From Asticcacaulis currens (GTDB lineage Bacteria > Pseudomonadota > Alphaproteobacteria > Caulobacterales > Caulobacteraceae): a DNA stretch of 64,000 bases. The notes beneath the pieces were generated by a model. That model saw only the letters and a list, made by a program, of their open reading frames with translations. It ran no database searches and was not told the DNA's origin. Below are positions 9,034-16,980 of this stretch, in pieces (within the stretch, counting starts at the first letter, position 1; the number at the start of each line of letters is the position of its first letter). The position numbers and the translations under genes are program-made. The stretch is from NCBI RefSeq assembly GCF_028550395.1, contig NZ_JAQQKW010000005.1, positions 1-64,000 on the forward strand. Reading direction: 5' to 3'.

Positions 9034-9708
9034 TTATTGCGGCTTGACCTTGGCGAAGCGGAAGCGCTTGCCCTGACGGTTGAAGTCCACCATTTGCGGC
9101 GTCACGTCAAAGCCAACCAGTACCTCGAAGTTCGAACCGGCCACGGTCGAAGAGGCGCGCGGAATGACGATGTTTTCAACGCGCGTGGCCACGTCCACGG
9201 TCTGCTGACCGTTGAAACGCACCGGCAGGTCAAAATATTCCTTGGCCAGCACCGCCTTGTCGCGGTCCGTCACCGCCACCCAGTAGCGGTAGGTGTTGGT
9301 GTCGTCGGGTGCCTTCGGCCCCTTGCCCAGAGAAAAACCGATGACCATGGAGATCTCGATCGGTTGATCGCCCTTATAGGCGCAGTCAGACGCCACACCG
9401 TTGATCTGACCGGTCCAGGTTGCGTCGGCAGAGGCTTCCTTGTTGTCGGCGAATTCATGATAGCGCGCCGCTTCGTAGAGCACCTTCACATAGGGGCACG
9501 GGCCATCGGCGCGGCGCTTGGCCAGACGCAGGTCCTTCTGCTCCCATTCCGCGTCCTTCTTGGCGCGCTTGCTGGCATCGTCCTCGCTCTGATCACGGTC
9601 CTTGTCGCGGTTCCGGCTTTGCGCCGCGGCGAGGTCAGGCAGAATCGCCGCCGAAGCGACACCGGCCAGTGACAGACCAATCAGAAGCGCACGCAGTTTG
9701 GAAGACAT
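9034..9708 (-). CDS. Secreted protein of unknown function, alphaproteobacterial type
   Basis: 224 aa. The N-terminus is a signal peptide (LRALLIGLSLAGVASAAI, cleavage near LAAAQS), so the protein should be periplasmic. A charged, probably disordered linker (residues ~32-68, rich in Arg/Asp/Lys) follows, then a beta-rich domain with PCPYVKVLYEAARYHEF, SLGKGPKAPDDTNTYRYW and NFEVLVGFDVTPQMV. I do not know its function. It is divergent from ispH, and the intergenic space contains a perfect 17-bp palindrome. Confidence 0.7.
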   Translation of the reverse strand: MSSKLRALLIGLSLAGVASAAILPDLAAAQSRNRDKDRDQSEDDASKRAKKDAEWEQKDLRLAKRRADGPCPYVKVLYEAARYHEFADNKEASADATWTGQINGVASDCAYKGDQPIEISMVIGFSLGKGPKAPDDTNTYRYWVAVTDRDKAVLAKEYFDLPVRFNGQQTVDVATRVENIVIPRASSTVAGSNFEVLVGFDVTPQMVDFNRQGKRFRFAKVKPQ

Positions 9709-9829
9709 TCAGGTCTCTTGAGCTTGAAAAGGCGAAAGGGCGCGGCGAAGCGCCCCCACTTAGTAGCGTCTCGTCTGCGATTTTCAAAGAGCTAAAGAGG
9801 GATGTGGGCGACTTCATGGCGAAGCGGTG

Positions 9830-9846
9830 TTGTGCATGATGCACAA
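9830..9846. promoter_or_regulatory. Perfect 17-bp palindrome between divergent genes
   Basis: TTGTGCATGATGCACAA is a perfect 8-1-8 palindrome in the 9709-9887 gap between the secreted-protein gene (minus) and ispH (plus). Its form is that of a dimeric repressor or activator site. A -10-like TTATCT lies near 9875, about 30 bases downstream, so the palindrome would sit around or upstream of an ispH -35. I cannot name the regulator. Confidence 0.5.
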
Positions 9847-9887
9847 TCCATATGGCGCGCGACGGCGAAAACGCTTATCTAACACCC

Positions 9888-10850
9888 ATGCCTGATGCTC
9901 CTCCCCCCAAACTGGCCCTCAAGCTGGCGACACCGCGCGGTTTCTGCGCGGGGGTCGATCGCGCCATCCAGATCGTCGAACGCGCCCTCGACCTTTATGG
10001 TGCGCCCGTCTATGTGCGCCATGAAATCGTCCATAACAAACACGTGGTCGATCGCCTGAAAGGGTTAGGCGCGGTCTTCGTCAAGGAGCTGGATCAGTGC
10101 CCGCCGGATCGCCCGGTGGTGTTTTCGGCGCATGGCGTGCCGAAATCGGTCCCGGCCGAGGCGCAATCGCGTCAGATGTTCTTCCTCGATGCCACCTGCC
10201 CGCTGGTGTCCAAGGTGCATGTGGAGGCCGAGCGCCATCACGAGGCCGGGCGTGAAATCCTGCTGATCGGCCACGCCGGGCACCCCGAAGTCATCGGCAC
10301 CATGGGCCAATTGCCCGAAGGTGTGGTCAAGCTGATCGAGACCGTCGATGACGCCCGCAACTTTCAGCCCGCTGATCCCCAAAACCTCGCCTTCGTTACC
10401 CAGACCACCCTGTCGGTCGATGACACCGCCGATATCGTGGCCGAGCTGAAGGCGCGCTTCCCCGACATCTCCCTGCCGCACAAGGAGGACATCTGCTACG
10501 CCACCACCAACCGTCAGGAGGCGGTGAAGCGCGTCGCCGAAGACTGCGACCTCTTCCTCGTTATAGGGTCCAAAAAATCCTCCAATTCGCAGCGCCTCGT
10601 CGAGGTGGCCCTGCGCGCGGGGGCCAGATCGGCGCATCTGATCGACGATGCGTCCGAGGTGGACTGGGGCTGGTTTGCCGACGCCAGGACGGTTGGCGTT
10701 TCCGCCGGGGCCTCGGCGCCGGAAAACCTGATTGAGGCACTGATCAGCACCATCCATGAGCGCTTTGACGTGTCGATGAGCGAAGATAACGGCGTGCGTG
10801 AAACGGTGACTTTCAAGCTGCCGCGCGTGCTGACCGAAGCGTCCGCCTGA
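9888..10850 (+). CDS. ispH: 4-hydroxy-3-methylbut-2-enyl diphosphate reductase
   Basis: 320 aa from the ATG at 9888; an in-frame ATG at 9852 would add 12 residues not typical of the family. IspH is the last enzyme of the MEP pathway and makes IPP and DMAPP. The three cluster cysteines are visible in [22 protein letters not shown] and [10 protein letters not shown]. The substrate histidines are in HEIVHN, SAHGV and GHAGHPEV, and the SSNSQRL and SAGASAPE segments are present. No strong Shine-Dalgarno precedes either ATG; a -10-like TTATCT about 12 bases before 9888 hints at a leaderless mRNA. rnhA follows after one base. Confidence 0.96.
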   Translation: MPDAPPPKLALKLATPRGFCAGVDRAIQIVERALDLYGAPVYVRHEIVHNKHVVDRLKGLGAVFVKELDQCPPDRPVVFSAHGVPKSVPAEAQSRQMFFLDATCPLVSKVHVEAERHHEAGREILLIGHAGHPEVIGTMGQLPEGVVKLIETVDDARNFQPADPQNLAFVTQTTLSVDDTADIVAELKARFPDISLPHKEDICYATTNRQEAVKRVAEDCDLFLVIGSKKSSNSQRLVEVALRAGARSAHLIDDASEVDWGWFADARTVGVSAGASAPENLIEALISTIHERFDVSMSEDNGVRETVTFKLPRVLTEASA

Positions 10851-10851
10851 G

Positions 10852-11295
10852 ATGAAGAAGGTGACCATCTATACCGACGGGGCCTGTAAGGGTAATCCCG
10901 GCAAGGGCGGCTGGGGCGCGATCCTCACCTTCGGCCCGCATGAGAAGGAACTCTACGGCTACGAAGCCGAGACGACCAATAACCGCATGGAGCTGATGGC
11001 CGTCATCATGGCGCTGGAGGCGCTGAAAGAGCCGTGCGAAATCGACTTGCACGCCGATAGCCAGTACGTCCTCAAAGGCATCAAGGAATGGATTCACGGC
11101 TGGAAGGCGCGCGGCTGGAAGACTGCCGACAAGAAGCCGGTGAAGAATGACGACCTGTGGATGCGCCTGGATGCGGCCCGTCAGCGGCACAGGATTCACT
11201 GGCACTGGGTAAAAGGCCACGCCGGACACGAGATGAACGAACGCGCCGACGGGCTAGCCAACAGGGCGATTACGGAAGCGACGGCGGCGTTTTAA
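10852..11295 (+). CDS. rnhA: Ribonuclease HI
   Basis: 147 aa, standard length. It cuts the RNA strand of RNA/DNA hybrids in the cytoplasm. The carboxylates are in [10 protein letters not shown] (Asp8), [12 protein letters not shown] (Glu45/46 region), HADSQYV (Asp68) and NERADGLAN (Asp near 130), with the HVKGH-like loop [12 protein letters not shown]. The ATG is separated from the ispH stop by a single base, so the two are cotranscribed and probably translationally coupled. A GC-rich inverted repeat (GGGGCC...GGCCCC) at about 11305-11345 may end the transcript. Confidence 0.97.
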   Translation: MKKVTIYTDGACKGNPGKGGWGAILTFGPHEKELYGYEAETTNNRMELMAVIMALEALKEPCEIDLHADSQYVLKGIKEWIHGWKARGWKTADKKPVKNDDLWMRLDAARQRHRIHWHWVKGHAGHEMNERADGLANRAITEATAAF

Positions 11296-11364
11296 AAAGA
11301 TTGTGGGGCCCGGCGCTCCCGCCGCGAAGCGGTCGCACGAAATCGAGGCCCCCTGTCTTTTTCC

Positions 11365-11751
11365 CTAATCGAAGTCGAAAATATCCAGCATATCGAAGCC
11401 CTTTTTCTTCTTGCGATGGCCGTACTTGTCGTACTCGATCTTGCGGCCATACTTATCGTATTCGACGGGCCGCCCGTACTTGTCCATCTCAGGCGGACGC
11501 TGCTGATGATAGGGCTGTTGCGGATAGGGTTGCGGCGGTTGCTGATAGTGAGGTTGCTGTGGCGGCACATAGGGTGCCGGTTGCGGCGCGGGCTGCGCCA
11601 CAGGGCCCCCGGCGGCGAGCGACAACAGCTTTTCCAGTTCACCGCGATCCAGCCAGACGCCGCGACACTGGGTGCAGACGTCGATCAGTATGCCCTCCTT
11701 CAAAACCTCACGGAAATCCCCCCGGCAGACGGGACAATGAAGGGCAGACAT
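11365..11751 (-). CDS. Zinc-ribbon (TFIIB-type) protein with YDKYGR repeats
   Basis: 128 aa. Residues 1-42 form a zf-TFIIB zinc ribbon with two CxxC pairs (LHCPVCRGDF and DVCTQCRGVWLDRGEL). A Pro/Gln-rich linker (about residues 50-85) follows. The C-terminal part has three tandem copies of (M/Y)DKYGR/H before a basic HRKKKKG and an acidic end (FDMLDIFDFD). Zinc-ribbon proteins of this type are common but of unknown role. The layout suggests a small cytoplasmic adaptor with a disordered tail. It is convergent with rnhA. Confidence 0.75.
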   Translation of the reverse strand: MSALHCPVCRGDFREVLKEGILIDVCTQCRGVWLDRGELEKLLSLAAGGPVAQPAPQPAPYVPPQQPHYQQPPQPYPQQPYHQQRPPEMDKYGRPVEYDKYGRKIEYDKYGHRKKKKGFDMLDIFDFD

Positions 11752-11848
11752 GATTTCTCTCCTGTGAAGATAAGGCTACGGAACAGACATTGGACCGTCA
11801 GCGCCGGGCTTCAAGAGCCGCCGTCGAACGCAATCGGTTCCACGGCGC

Positions 11849-13963
11849 TTAATTCCCGAATTTATAGTTCAGCGCCAGTTTCACCGCCCGATTATAGAAG
11901 AACTGCTCCGCTTCGGTCCGGTAACGTGCCGTCACCGTTCGGGTTTCATTTGACTGACGCCCCAGCAGATTGGTGCCCGTCGCCACAAGGGTCAGTTTCT
12001 TGTTCAGCGGATGCGACCAACTGATCTCGGTGCTCCAGTTGACACCCGAACGCGACTGTAAGCCCCGATTTTGCATCACGGTCGCCGAAAACTGATACTG
12101 GTCGCCGCTCAGGCCCGCGCGCTTGGGGCCGTCATATTGCACCATCGGCTTGAGCATCCAGAAGGTCGCCTCACGCGACCCGCCCGCCTCGATGGAGTCT
12201 GAGCGGTCGCGGGTAAAGCTGGCGCTGCCGCTCTGGCTCCAGCGGCCCTTGCCCGGCAGACGTTTGACCGGAAAGCGCCAGTTGACGTCAAACCCAGCAT
12301 ACTGGGTCTGGCCGCGATTGACCGGGCGTGACAGGATGACGCCACCGTCAATCAGGGTGTTGACGTTTTCGATGGCGTTACTGGCTTCACGCATGAACAC
12401 GCTCGCGCCCCACGACGAGTCCTTGTGCTCCCAATCGTAGCTGGCCTCGAGCGAATTGACGAGGACGAGCGCCAGATCGGGATTGCCGCTCTGCGCCCAG
12501 GTCAATGACCCGCGCAGAATTTGCGGGTCATATTGGCCCAGATTGATCGGATCGAGGCGGCGGCTATAGCTGAAGCGTATCTTGCCGTCTTCGCCCCAGG
12601 CGCGGCTGAGGTGCAGGGAGGGGAACCATTCCGTCTCCCCGCCTCGTCGCCCGGCAATATCGCGGCGGCGATCTTCGACACGCAGACCCGGCATGGCCGT
12701 CCACTTGCCCGACAGGGGCCATTGCAGGGTCACATAGGCCGCGGCCGTGGTTTGGCGACCGGCAAAGCGGCTGTCGTAGTCGATCAGGCCGGGCATATCG
12801 CTGTCGAGTGATCGCGCCATATGCAGCCTCTGTCTCTGCCAGTCGAAACCGGCACTGAGCAGTTTGTTACCCCCCAGCGGCTTCTCGTAATCGGCCTTGA
12901 TCTCCTGCCCATGGTCGCGCTGAATATCGCTGACGCGATTGGTGCCCGTACTCGCGCCCATATATTCATAGAGCGTGGAATCGCGCGTGTGGTTGAGTTC
13001 GTCGCTGACCTCGACCGTCAGCCTTTCCCCTTTATCGTCGGCGAAGGTGTAGTTCAGTTCGTAAGCCCACAGGCGCATGAACCACGGCTCATAGGAACGT
13101 TCACTCGTCTTCCCTTCGGCGCTGTCGTCATAGGCCGTCAGATTATTGCCGGTCCAACTGGCCTCACTTTGCCTGACCTTCAGCTTCAGCGCACTGCGCG
13201 GCCCCAGCTTGTAGCCCCCGCGCAAACCGACATTGCGCCATTGGTTGTCGCCGATACTGATGCCTTCTTCGCGCAGACGGCCTGTCACCTGCCCCTGCGC
13301 ATTGATATAGTCACGTGTGGAAAACGAGCGATTTTTCGTCGGGCCGCCATTGGCAGACAGGTTCAGCCCCCACGACCACGGCCCCTTGCCGTCGTCATAG
13401 CTGAGAGTGGCCCCATAGCGATCACGCGAGTGCGCCCAGAGCGAGGCAGACCCTCTGCGCACGACCTTCCCGCGCGGCTTTTTGGTAATGATATTGATAA
13501 TGCCCTTGCTGGTGGCCGCCGCATACTGGGCCGAAGGGTTGGTGATGACCTCAATGCGCTCGATCTCCGACGCCGGCAGCATACGCAGCACCTGCTTGCC
13601 CTCTGCCGGTGGCTTGCCATCGACCCAGATGGTGACGCCGGAATCGCCGCGCAGATAGACCTTGTCATCGGGGGTGACCGTGACGGAGGGGACTTTGGAC
13701 AGCACATCGCTCAATTGTCCGGTGGTCGCCTGCGGGTCGGTCTTGATGTCATAGACGCGACGGTCGATGCGCGTGCCTGAGGATTTGCTGGCCGTGACCG
13801 TAATTTCTTCAATCGGTTCGCCGGGTTTGGCCGGCGTTGCGGAGGCGGTCTGAGTCGTGGGCGCAGCGCTTGGCGTCGCCGTTTGCGCCAGTGCTCCGGT
13901 GGCCAGCGCCAGCCCTGCCAGCAGCCCGGCCGCCGAGGCCCCATAAACCAAGCGTCTCTTCAT
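11849..13963 (-). CDS. TonB-dependent receptor with OMP_b-brl_3-type barrel
   Basis: 704 aa. The ATG at 13963 is chosen because a GGGGGG Shine-Dalgarno lies just upstream; a TTG four codons earlier is less likely. A signal peptide (MKRRLVYGASAAGLLAG, cleaved near ALAQT) is followed by a low-complexity Thr/Ala/Pro linker, a TonB-box-like EEITVTASKSSG, and a plug with ITNPSAQYAAATSKGIINIITKK. The barrel matches the "outer membrane beta-barrel family" receptors rather than the siderophore type. The ligand is unknown. The gene stands alone, with gamma-carbonic anhydrase upstream on the same strand. Confidence 0.88.
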   Translation of the reverse strand: MKRRLVYGASAAGLLAGLALATGALAQTATPSAAPTTQTASATPAKPGEPIEEITVTASKSSGTRIDRRVYDIKTDPQATTGQLSDVLSKVPSVTVTPDDKVYLRGDSGVTIWVDGKPPAEGKQVLRMLPASEIERIEVITNPSAQYAAATSKGIINIITKKPRGKVVRRGSASLWAHSRDRYGATLSYDDGKGPWSWGLNLSANGGPTKNRSFSTRDYINAQGQVTGRLREEGISIGDNQWRNVGLRGGYKLGPRSALKLKVRQSEASWTGNNLTAYDDSAEGKTSERSYEPWFMRLWAYELNYTFADDKGERLTVEVSDELNHTRDSTLYEYMGASTGTNRVSDIQRDHGQEIKADYEKPLGGNKLLSAGFDWQRQRLHMARSLDSDMPGLIDYDSRFAGRQTTAAAYVTLQWPLSGKWTAMPGLRVEDRRRDIAGRRGGETEWFPSLHLSRAWGEDGKIRFSYSRRLDPINLGQYDPQILRGSLTWAQSGNPDLALVLVNSLEASYDWEHKDSSWGASVFMREASNAIENVNTLIDGGVILSRPVNRGQTQYAGFDVNWRFPVKRLPGKGRWSQSGSASFTRDRSDSIEAGGSREATFWMLKPMVQYDGPKRAGLSGDQYQFSATVMQNRGLQSRSGVNWSTEISWSHPLNKKLTLVATGTNLLGRQSNETRTVTARYRTEAEQFFYNRAVKLALNYKFGN

Positions 13964-14061
13964 CGAGCCCCCCAAACTGTCGGTATCCCCTTAACCCACC
14001 GACACACGCAATCAAGGCGAGATTCCGACAAACCCAACCTTAGAGACACACGAGCGCGTGA

Positions 14062-14583
14062 TCAGAGGGGGGTAAGGCCTTTGGCAAATCTCCGGGCGTT
14101 CCACACATAATGATCCGCCGACAGTCTAAGCCGCGCGATCTGCTCTTCGGTCAGTTCGCGCGCCACCCGTGCCGGAGCCCCGATCAGCAGCACGCCATCC
14201 GGAAAGACCTTGCCTTCCGGCACCAGCGCCCCGGCCCCGACGATGGAGTTCCGGCCAATCACCGCGCGATTGAGCACCACCGCATTGATGCCAATCAGGC
14301 TGTTGTCGCCGACCGTGCAACCGTGCAGCATGGCCTTGTGCCCAACGGTGACCCCTTCGCCGATCGTCAGGGGCGATCCGGGGTCGGAATGCAGCACCGA
14401 GCCGTCCTGAATACTGCTGCGCGCCCCGATCGTCATGGGCTCATTATCGGCGCGCAGGACGGCGTTGAACCACACGCTGGCACCGCCCCCCAGGCGCACA
14501 TCGCCGATCACTTGGGCCGAAGGCGCGATCCAGACATCGTCCCCCTGTTGCGGGGCCACCCCGTCCAAAGCGAAAACCGTCAT
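14062..14583 (-). CDS. Gamma-class carbonic anhydrase-like hexapeptide protein
   Basis: 173 aa, a left-handed beta-helix trimer protein of the gamma-carbonic anhydrase/YrdA-PaaY group. The metal histidines are in SVLHSDPG and [10 protein letters not shown]. Hexapeptide turns run through [37 protein letters not shown] and [11 protein letters not shown]. The C-terminal helix ([17 protein letters not shown]) is typical. Proteins of this group either hydrate CO2 or act as thioesterase-like enzymes; sequence alone does not decide. It is divergent from the long phoH leader. Confidence 0.92.
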   Translation of the reverse strand: MTVFALDGVAPQQGDDVWIAPSAQVIGDVRLGGGASVWFNAVLRADNEPMTIGARSSIQDGSVLHSDPGSPLTIGEGVTVGHKAMLHGCTVGDNSLIGINAVVLNRAVIGRNSIVGAGALVPEGKVFPDGVLLIGAPARVARELTEEQIARLRLSADHYVWNARRFAKGLTPL

Positions 14584-14699
14584 GCCAATCCTTTCCTCCC
14601 GATTGTTTCCTTATGCTTATGCGCGCCGGATAGGCGACGTGGCAAGCGCCTGTGTGTCCCGGCGGACCCAGTCCGACATTTCGCGGCTGCACAAGAGTT

Positions 14700-14973
14700 T
14701 TCCACAGGCGTTTTAAGAACTGGGTAAGGATTGTGCCGGAATCTGGTAGTGTTCTTGAGGGGGAATCATCTGAGCCCCCAACAGGACCCGGCGACATCCG
14801 GCCCGTTACCTTTTATGAGGTTTTCAGTGGCTCACAGGTATGTGTTTGCACCCGAAATCGTTCCCCCGCCCCCGGCGGTGCGGTCCGAAGGATGCGACTC
14901 ACCCGGACGCGCCCGCCTTTCCTCCCCTGACGCATACGCGAAGACGAACCCTTATCCGGTTTCGTCTTTTTTT
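14700..14973 (+). ncRNA. Candidate structured RNA or leader upstream of phoH
   Basis: The 476-base gap between the carbonic anhydrase gene and phoH holds a chain of hairpins and no convincing gene. Visible stems are TTGAGGGGG/CCCCCAA (about 14755-14780), CCGGCGACATCCGG (14788-14801) and GTCCG...CGGAC (about 14883-14908). The chain ends in a terminator-like stem with a T-run at 14941-14973. This could be an independent small RNA, or a phoH leader with an attenuator. It does not match the landmarks of SRP RNA, tmRNA or RNase P RNA. The 5' end is not determined; the start given is approximate. Confidence 0.4.
14941..14973 (+). terminator. Intrinsic terminator in the phoH leader
   Basis: AAGACGAA at 14941-14948 pairs with TTCGTCTT at 14961-14968 and runs into seven T residues. 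The orientation is plus, about 90 bases before phoH. A second hairpin (CCGGACGC/GCGTTCCGG, 15009-15032) followed by TTTTTT at 15042-15047 abuts the AAGGAGG ribosome site of phoH. Confidence 0.65.
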
Positions 14974-15059
14974 GTGCCTCAAATCCCGCTCTTGCTGACG
15001 CGCACTGACCGGACGCCTGCACTGCGTTCCGGCTGGCGCTCTTTTTTAAGGAGGCTGTC

Positions 15060-15827
15060 ATGACCAAGCGTTCCACCAAGCGTTTTCTGCGCGAAGGTAC
15101 TCTCGATGCCGAGGAATATGCCCGCGACACCAAGGTGCGCCGCATTTCCGTGCATCACGGGAGCTGGTCACCGGTCGCTCCGGCGAATGAAGAGCGGGAT
15201 CAGAGCTACGTCAAAACGATCAAGGCCAAATCCGACGGACAGGCGCAACTGCTGACCGCCATCGACGAGAAAAACCTCGTTCTGGCGCTGGGGCCGGCGG
15301 GGACGGGCAAGACCTACCTCGCCATCGCCAAGGCCGTGGAGGCGCTGGAAGCCGGGAAGGTCGGACGCATCGTCCTGTCGCGCCCGGCGGTCGAGGCCGG
15401 GGAGTCGATCGGCTTTTTGCCCGGCGATATGGAGGACAAGCTGGCCCCTTATCTGCGCCCGCTGTATGACGCCCTCACCGACCGCCTCAGCATGAAGCGC
15501 GTCAAGGCGCTGATGCAGGAAGGCCTGATCGAGATTGCACCGGTCGGCTATATGCGCGGCCGCACGCTGAACAACGCCTTCGTGGTCATCGACGAAGCGC
15601 AGAACTGCACCTATACGCAGCTCAAAATGCTGCTGACGCGGCTCGGCTGGAATTCGACCATGATCGTCACCGGGGACCCGAACCAGTCGGACCTGCTGCC
15701 CGGTCTGTCGGGTCTGGCCGATGTGGCGGCGAAGTTCGAAACGCTCGACACCGTGGCCGTGGTGCAGTTGAAGGACAAGGATATTGTCCGTCACCCGCTG
15801 GTGGCCCAGATGCTCGGCGTTCTTTAG
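15060..15827 (+). CDS. phoH: PhoH-family ATPase
   Basis: 255 aa, the short PhoH form without a KH or PIN domain. Walker A is GPAGTGKT (residues 78-85) and Walker B is FVVIDEAQN; the LSRPAVEAGESIGFLPGD and GDPNQSDL segments are also typical. PhoH proteins are predicted RNA-linked ATPases, often tied to phosphate or other stress, with an unclear substrate. The ATG has a strong AAGGAGG ribosome site. The 476-base leader contains terminator-like hairpins, so attenuation is possible. A terminator follows the stop. Confidence 0.93.
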   Translation: MTKRSTKRFLREGTLDAEEYARDTKVRRISVHHGSWSPVAPANEERDQSYVKTIKAKSDGQAQLLTAIDEKNLVLALGPAGTGKTYLAIAKAVEALEAGKVGRIVLSRPAVEAGESIGFLPGDMEDKLAPYLRPLYDALTDRLSMKRVKALMQEGLIEIAPVGYMRGRTLNNAFVVIDEAQNCTYTQLKMLLTRLGWNSTMIVTGDPNQSDLLPGLSGLADVAAKFETLDTVAVVQLKDKDIVRHPLVAQMLGVL

Positions 15828-15847
15828 ACGCAGGCAATTTTGAAGGG

Positions 15848-15880
15848 AAAGGGCGGGGTTTTCCCTGCCCTTTTTCTTTT
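15848..15880 (+). terminator. Intrinsic terminator after phoH
   Basis: AAAGGGCGGGG (15848-15858) pairs with CCCTGCCCTTT (15863-15873) around a short T-loop, followed by TTCTTTT. It lies 20 bases after the phoH stop and between convergent genes. Confidence 0.8.
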
Positions 15881-15894
15881 AACCACGGAAAAAA

Positions 15895-16980
15895 CTACAG
15901 CACCAGCGGGCGATAGGCCGTCGGGGTCACGCTGAAATCAGCGCGCAGGGCCTGACGGCGCGGCGTATCGGAAAAGCCGATATGCACCCATGTTCCTTCA
16001 TAGATCAACTGATCGAAGACGATATCGCTGGCCATGATCTTGCGGCAGATATCGAGCGGCGTACCGAAGCGCTGCGATACAAAATCCACCGCACGCCCGA
16101 TCATGTGGGCACTGGTCTTTGAGCCACCGACCTTGGCATTGAGCACCGGGCCGCGATAGCCGCTGCGCACCGTGATCGGCTGCCCCAGAAGCGCGCGCAC
16201 CTTGTCCATGCGCTGCGCCGTGTCCTTGAGATTGGCCAGATGCTCAGGCGTCGGCGTATTGTCGATCCCGTTGCGCTCGGCGATATCGGACTGGGTCAGT
16301 TCTTCCAGCGTAAAATACTGGCTGAGCGGCGTATAGCCGGGATAGCTGGGCGGCAGGACCGGCTCCGGCCATACCTGTTTGGCGCGTTCGTACAGCGCCT
16401 TGCGGTGATCGAGACCGTTGGTGCCACCATTGATGATGCGCGTAATGCCGACAAGGTCGTCGGTATCGGCAAGCGCATTGAGGTTCTTGGCCCGCCAGAA
16501 AGCCCCGGAAGCGCGCGCCGCCGTTTCCGCCTCTTCCAGCTTTTGCGGCTGCTCGGCCAGCGGCAGACCCGTCAGTTCGCCGTAGCGCGTATAATTGGCC
16601 CTACCGGTGATCATGACAAAACCGCGTCCGATATAGCGGAAGCCGTCGCCGGGCTCGACATTGCCCAGTTCCGGACGGTTACCATAGATGGCTTCGGCAA
16701 TCGCGGCCTTACCCTCATTGACCAGTCGCTGGGCGTTTTCCAGCGAGCCCACGCGCTTGGGGAAGGTTTTATATAGGCCCTGCGCGCTGTAGTTCAGGTT
16801 TTCGACCAGCGCCCGGAAGTTATCGCACTCATGCGCCAGTTGCGCCATGAAGTGCGCCAGTCGCCGCGGCGTGTCGATGCCGTATTCGACCCGCGCCGCC
16901 TCCAGTGCCGGAGCATAGACGGCGATGCGCGCCGCATTGGCCTGCGGCGACAGGGCCTTGAGGGTCTCCGCCGTAATCAT
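15895..16980 (-). CDS. Two-domain endolysin-like enzyme: GH19 muramidase/chitinase plus M15 peptidase
   Basis: 361 aa. Residues ~1-205 are a GH19 (chitinase/lysozyme-type) domain with LAHFMAQLAHECDNFRALVE, where Glu51 and Glu60 are the likely catalytic pair, then GRGFVMITGRANY and RIINGGTNGLDHR. Residues ~220-340 are an M15-family zinc carboxypeptidase-like domain with SGYRGPVLN, SAHMIGRAVDF and a late WVHIGF. Together they should cut both glycan and peptide bonds of peptidoglycan, as phage endolysins do. There is no signal peptide. The ATG overlaps the stop of the upstream membrane-protein gene (TGATG), so the two are translationally coupled. No other phage genes are nearby. Confidence 0.85.
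   Translation of the reverse strand: MITAETLKALSPQANAARIAVYAPALEAARVEYGIDTPRRLAHFMAQLAHECDNFRALVENLNYSAQGLYKTFPKRVGSLENAQRLVNEGKAAIAEAIYGNRPELGNVEPGDGFRYIGRGFVMITGRANYTRYGELTGLPLAEQPQKLEEAETAARASGAFWRAKNLNALADTDDLVGITRIINGGTNGLDHRKALYERAKQVWPEPVLPPSYPGYTPLSQYFTLEELTQSDIAERNGIDNTPTPEHLANLKDTAQRMDKVRALLGQPITVRSGYRGPVLNAKVGGSKTSAHMIGRAVDFVSQRFGTPLDICRKIMASDIVFDQLIYEGTWVHIGFSDTPRRQALRADFSVTPTAYRPLVL

Noticed and set aside
14700-14973. Identity of the phoH leader RNA as SRP RNA, 6S RNA, tmRNA or RNase P RNA
   Set aside because: Short similarities (for example GGTCCGAAGGA) do not extend to the conserved cores of these RNAs as I remember them. It is kept as an unclassified candidate.
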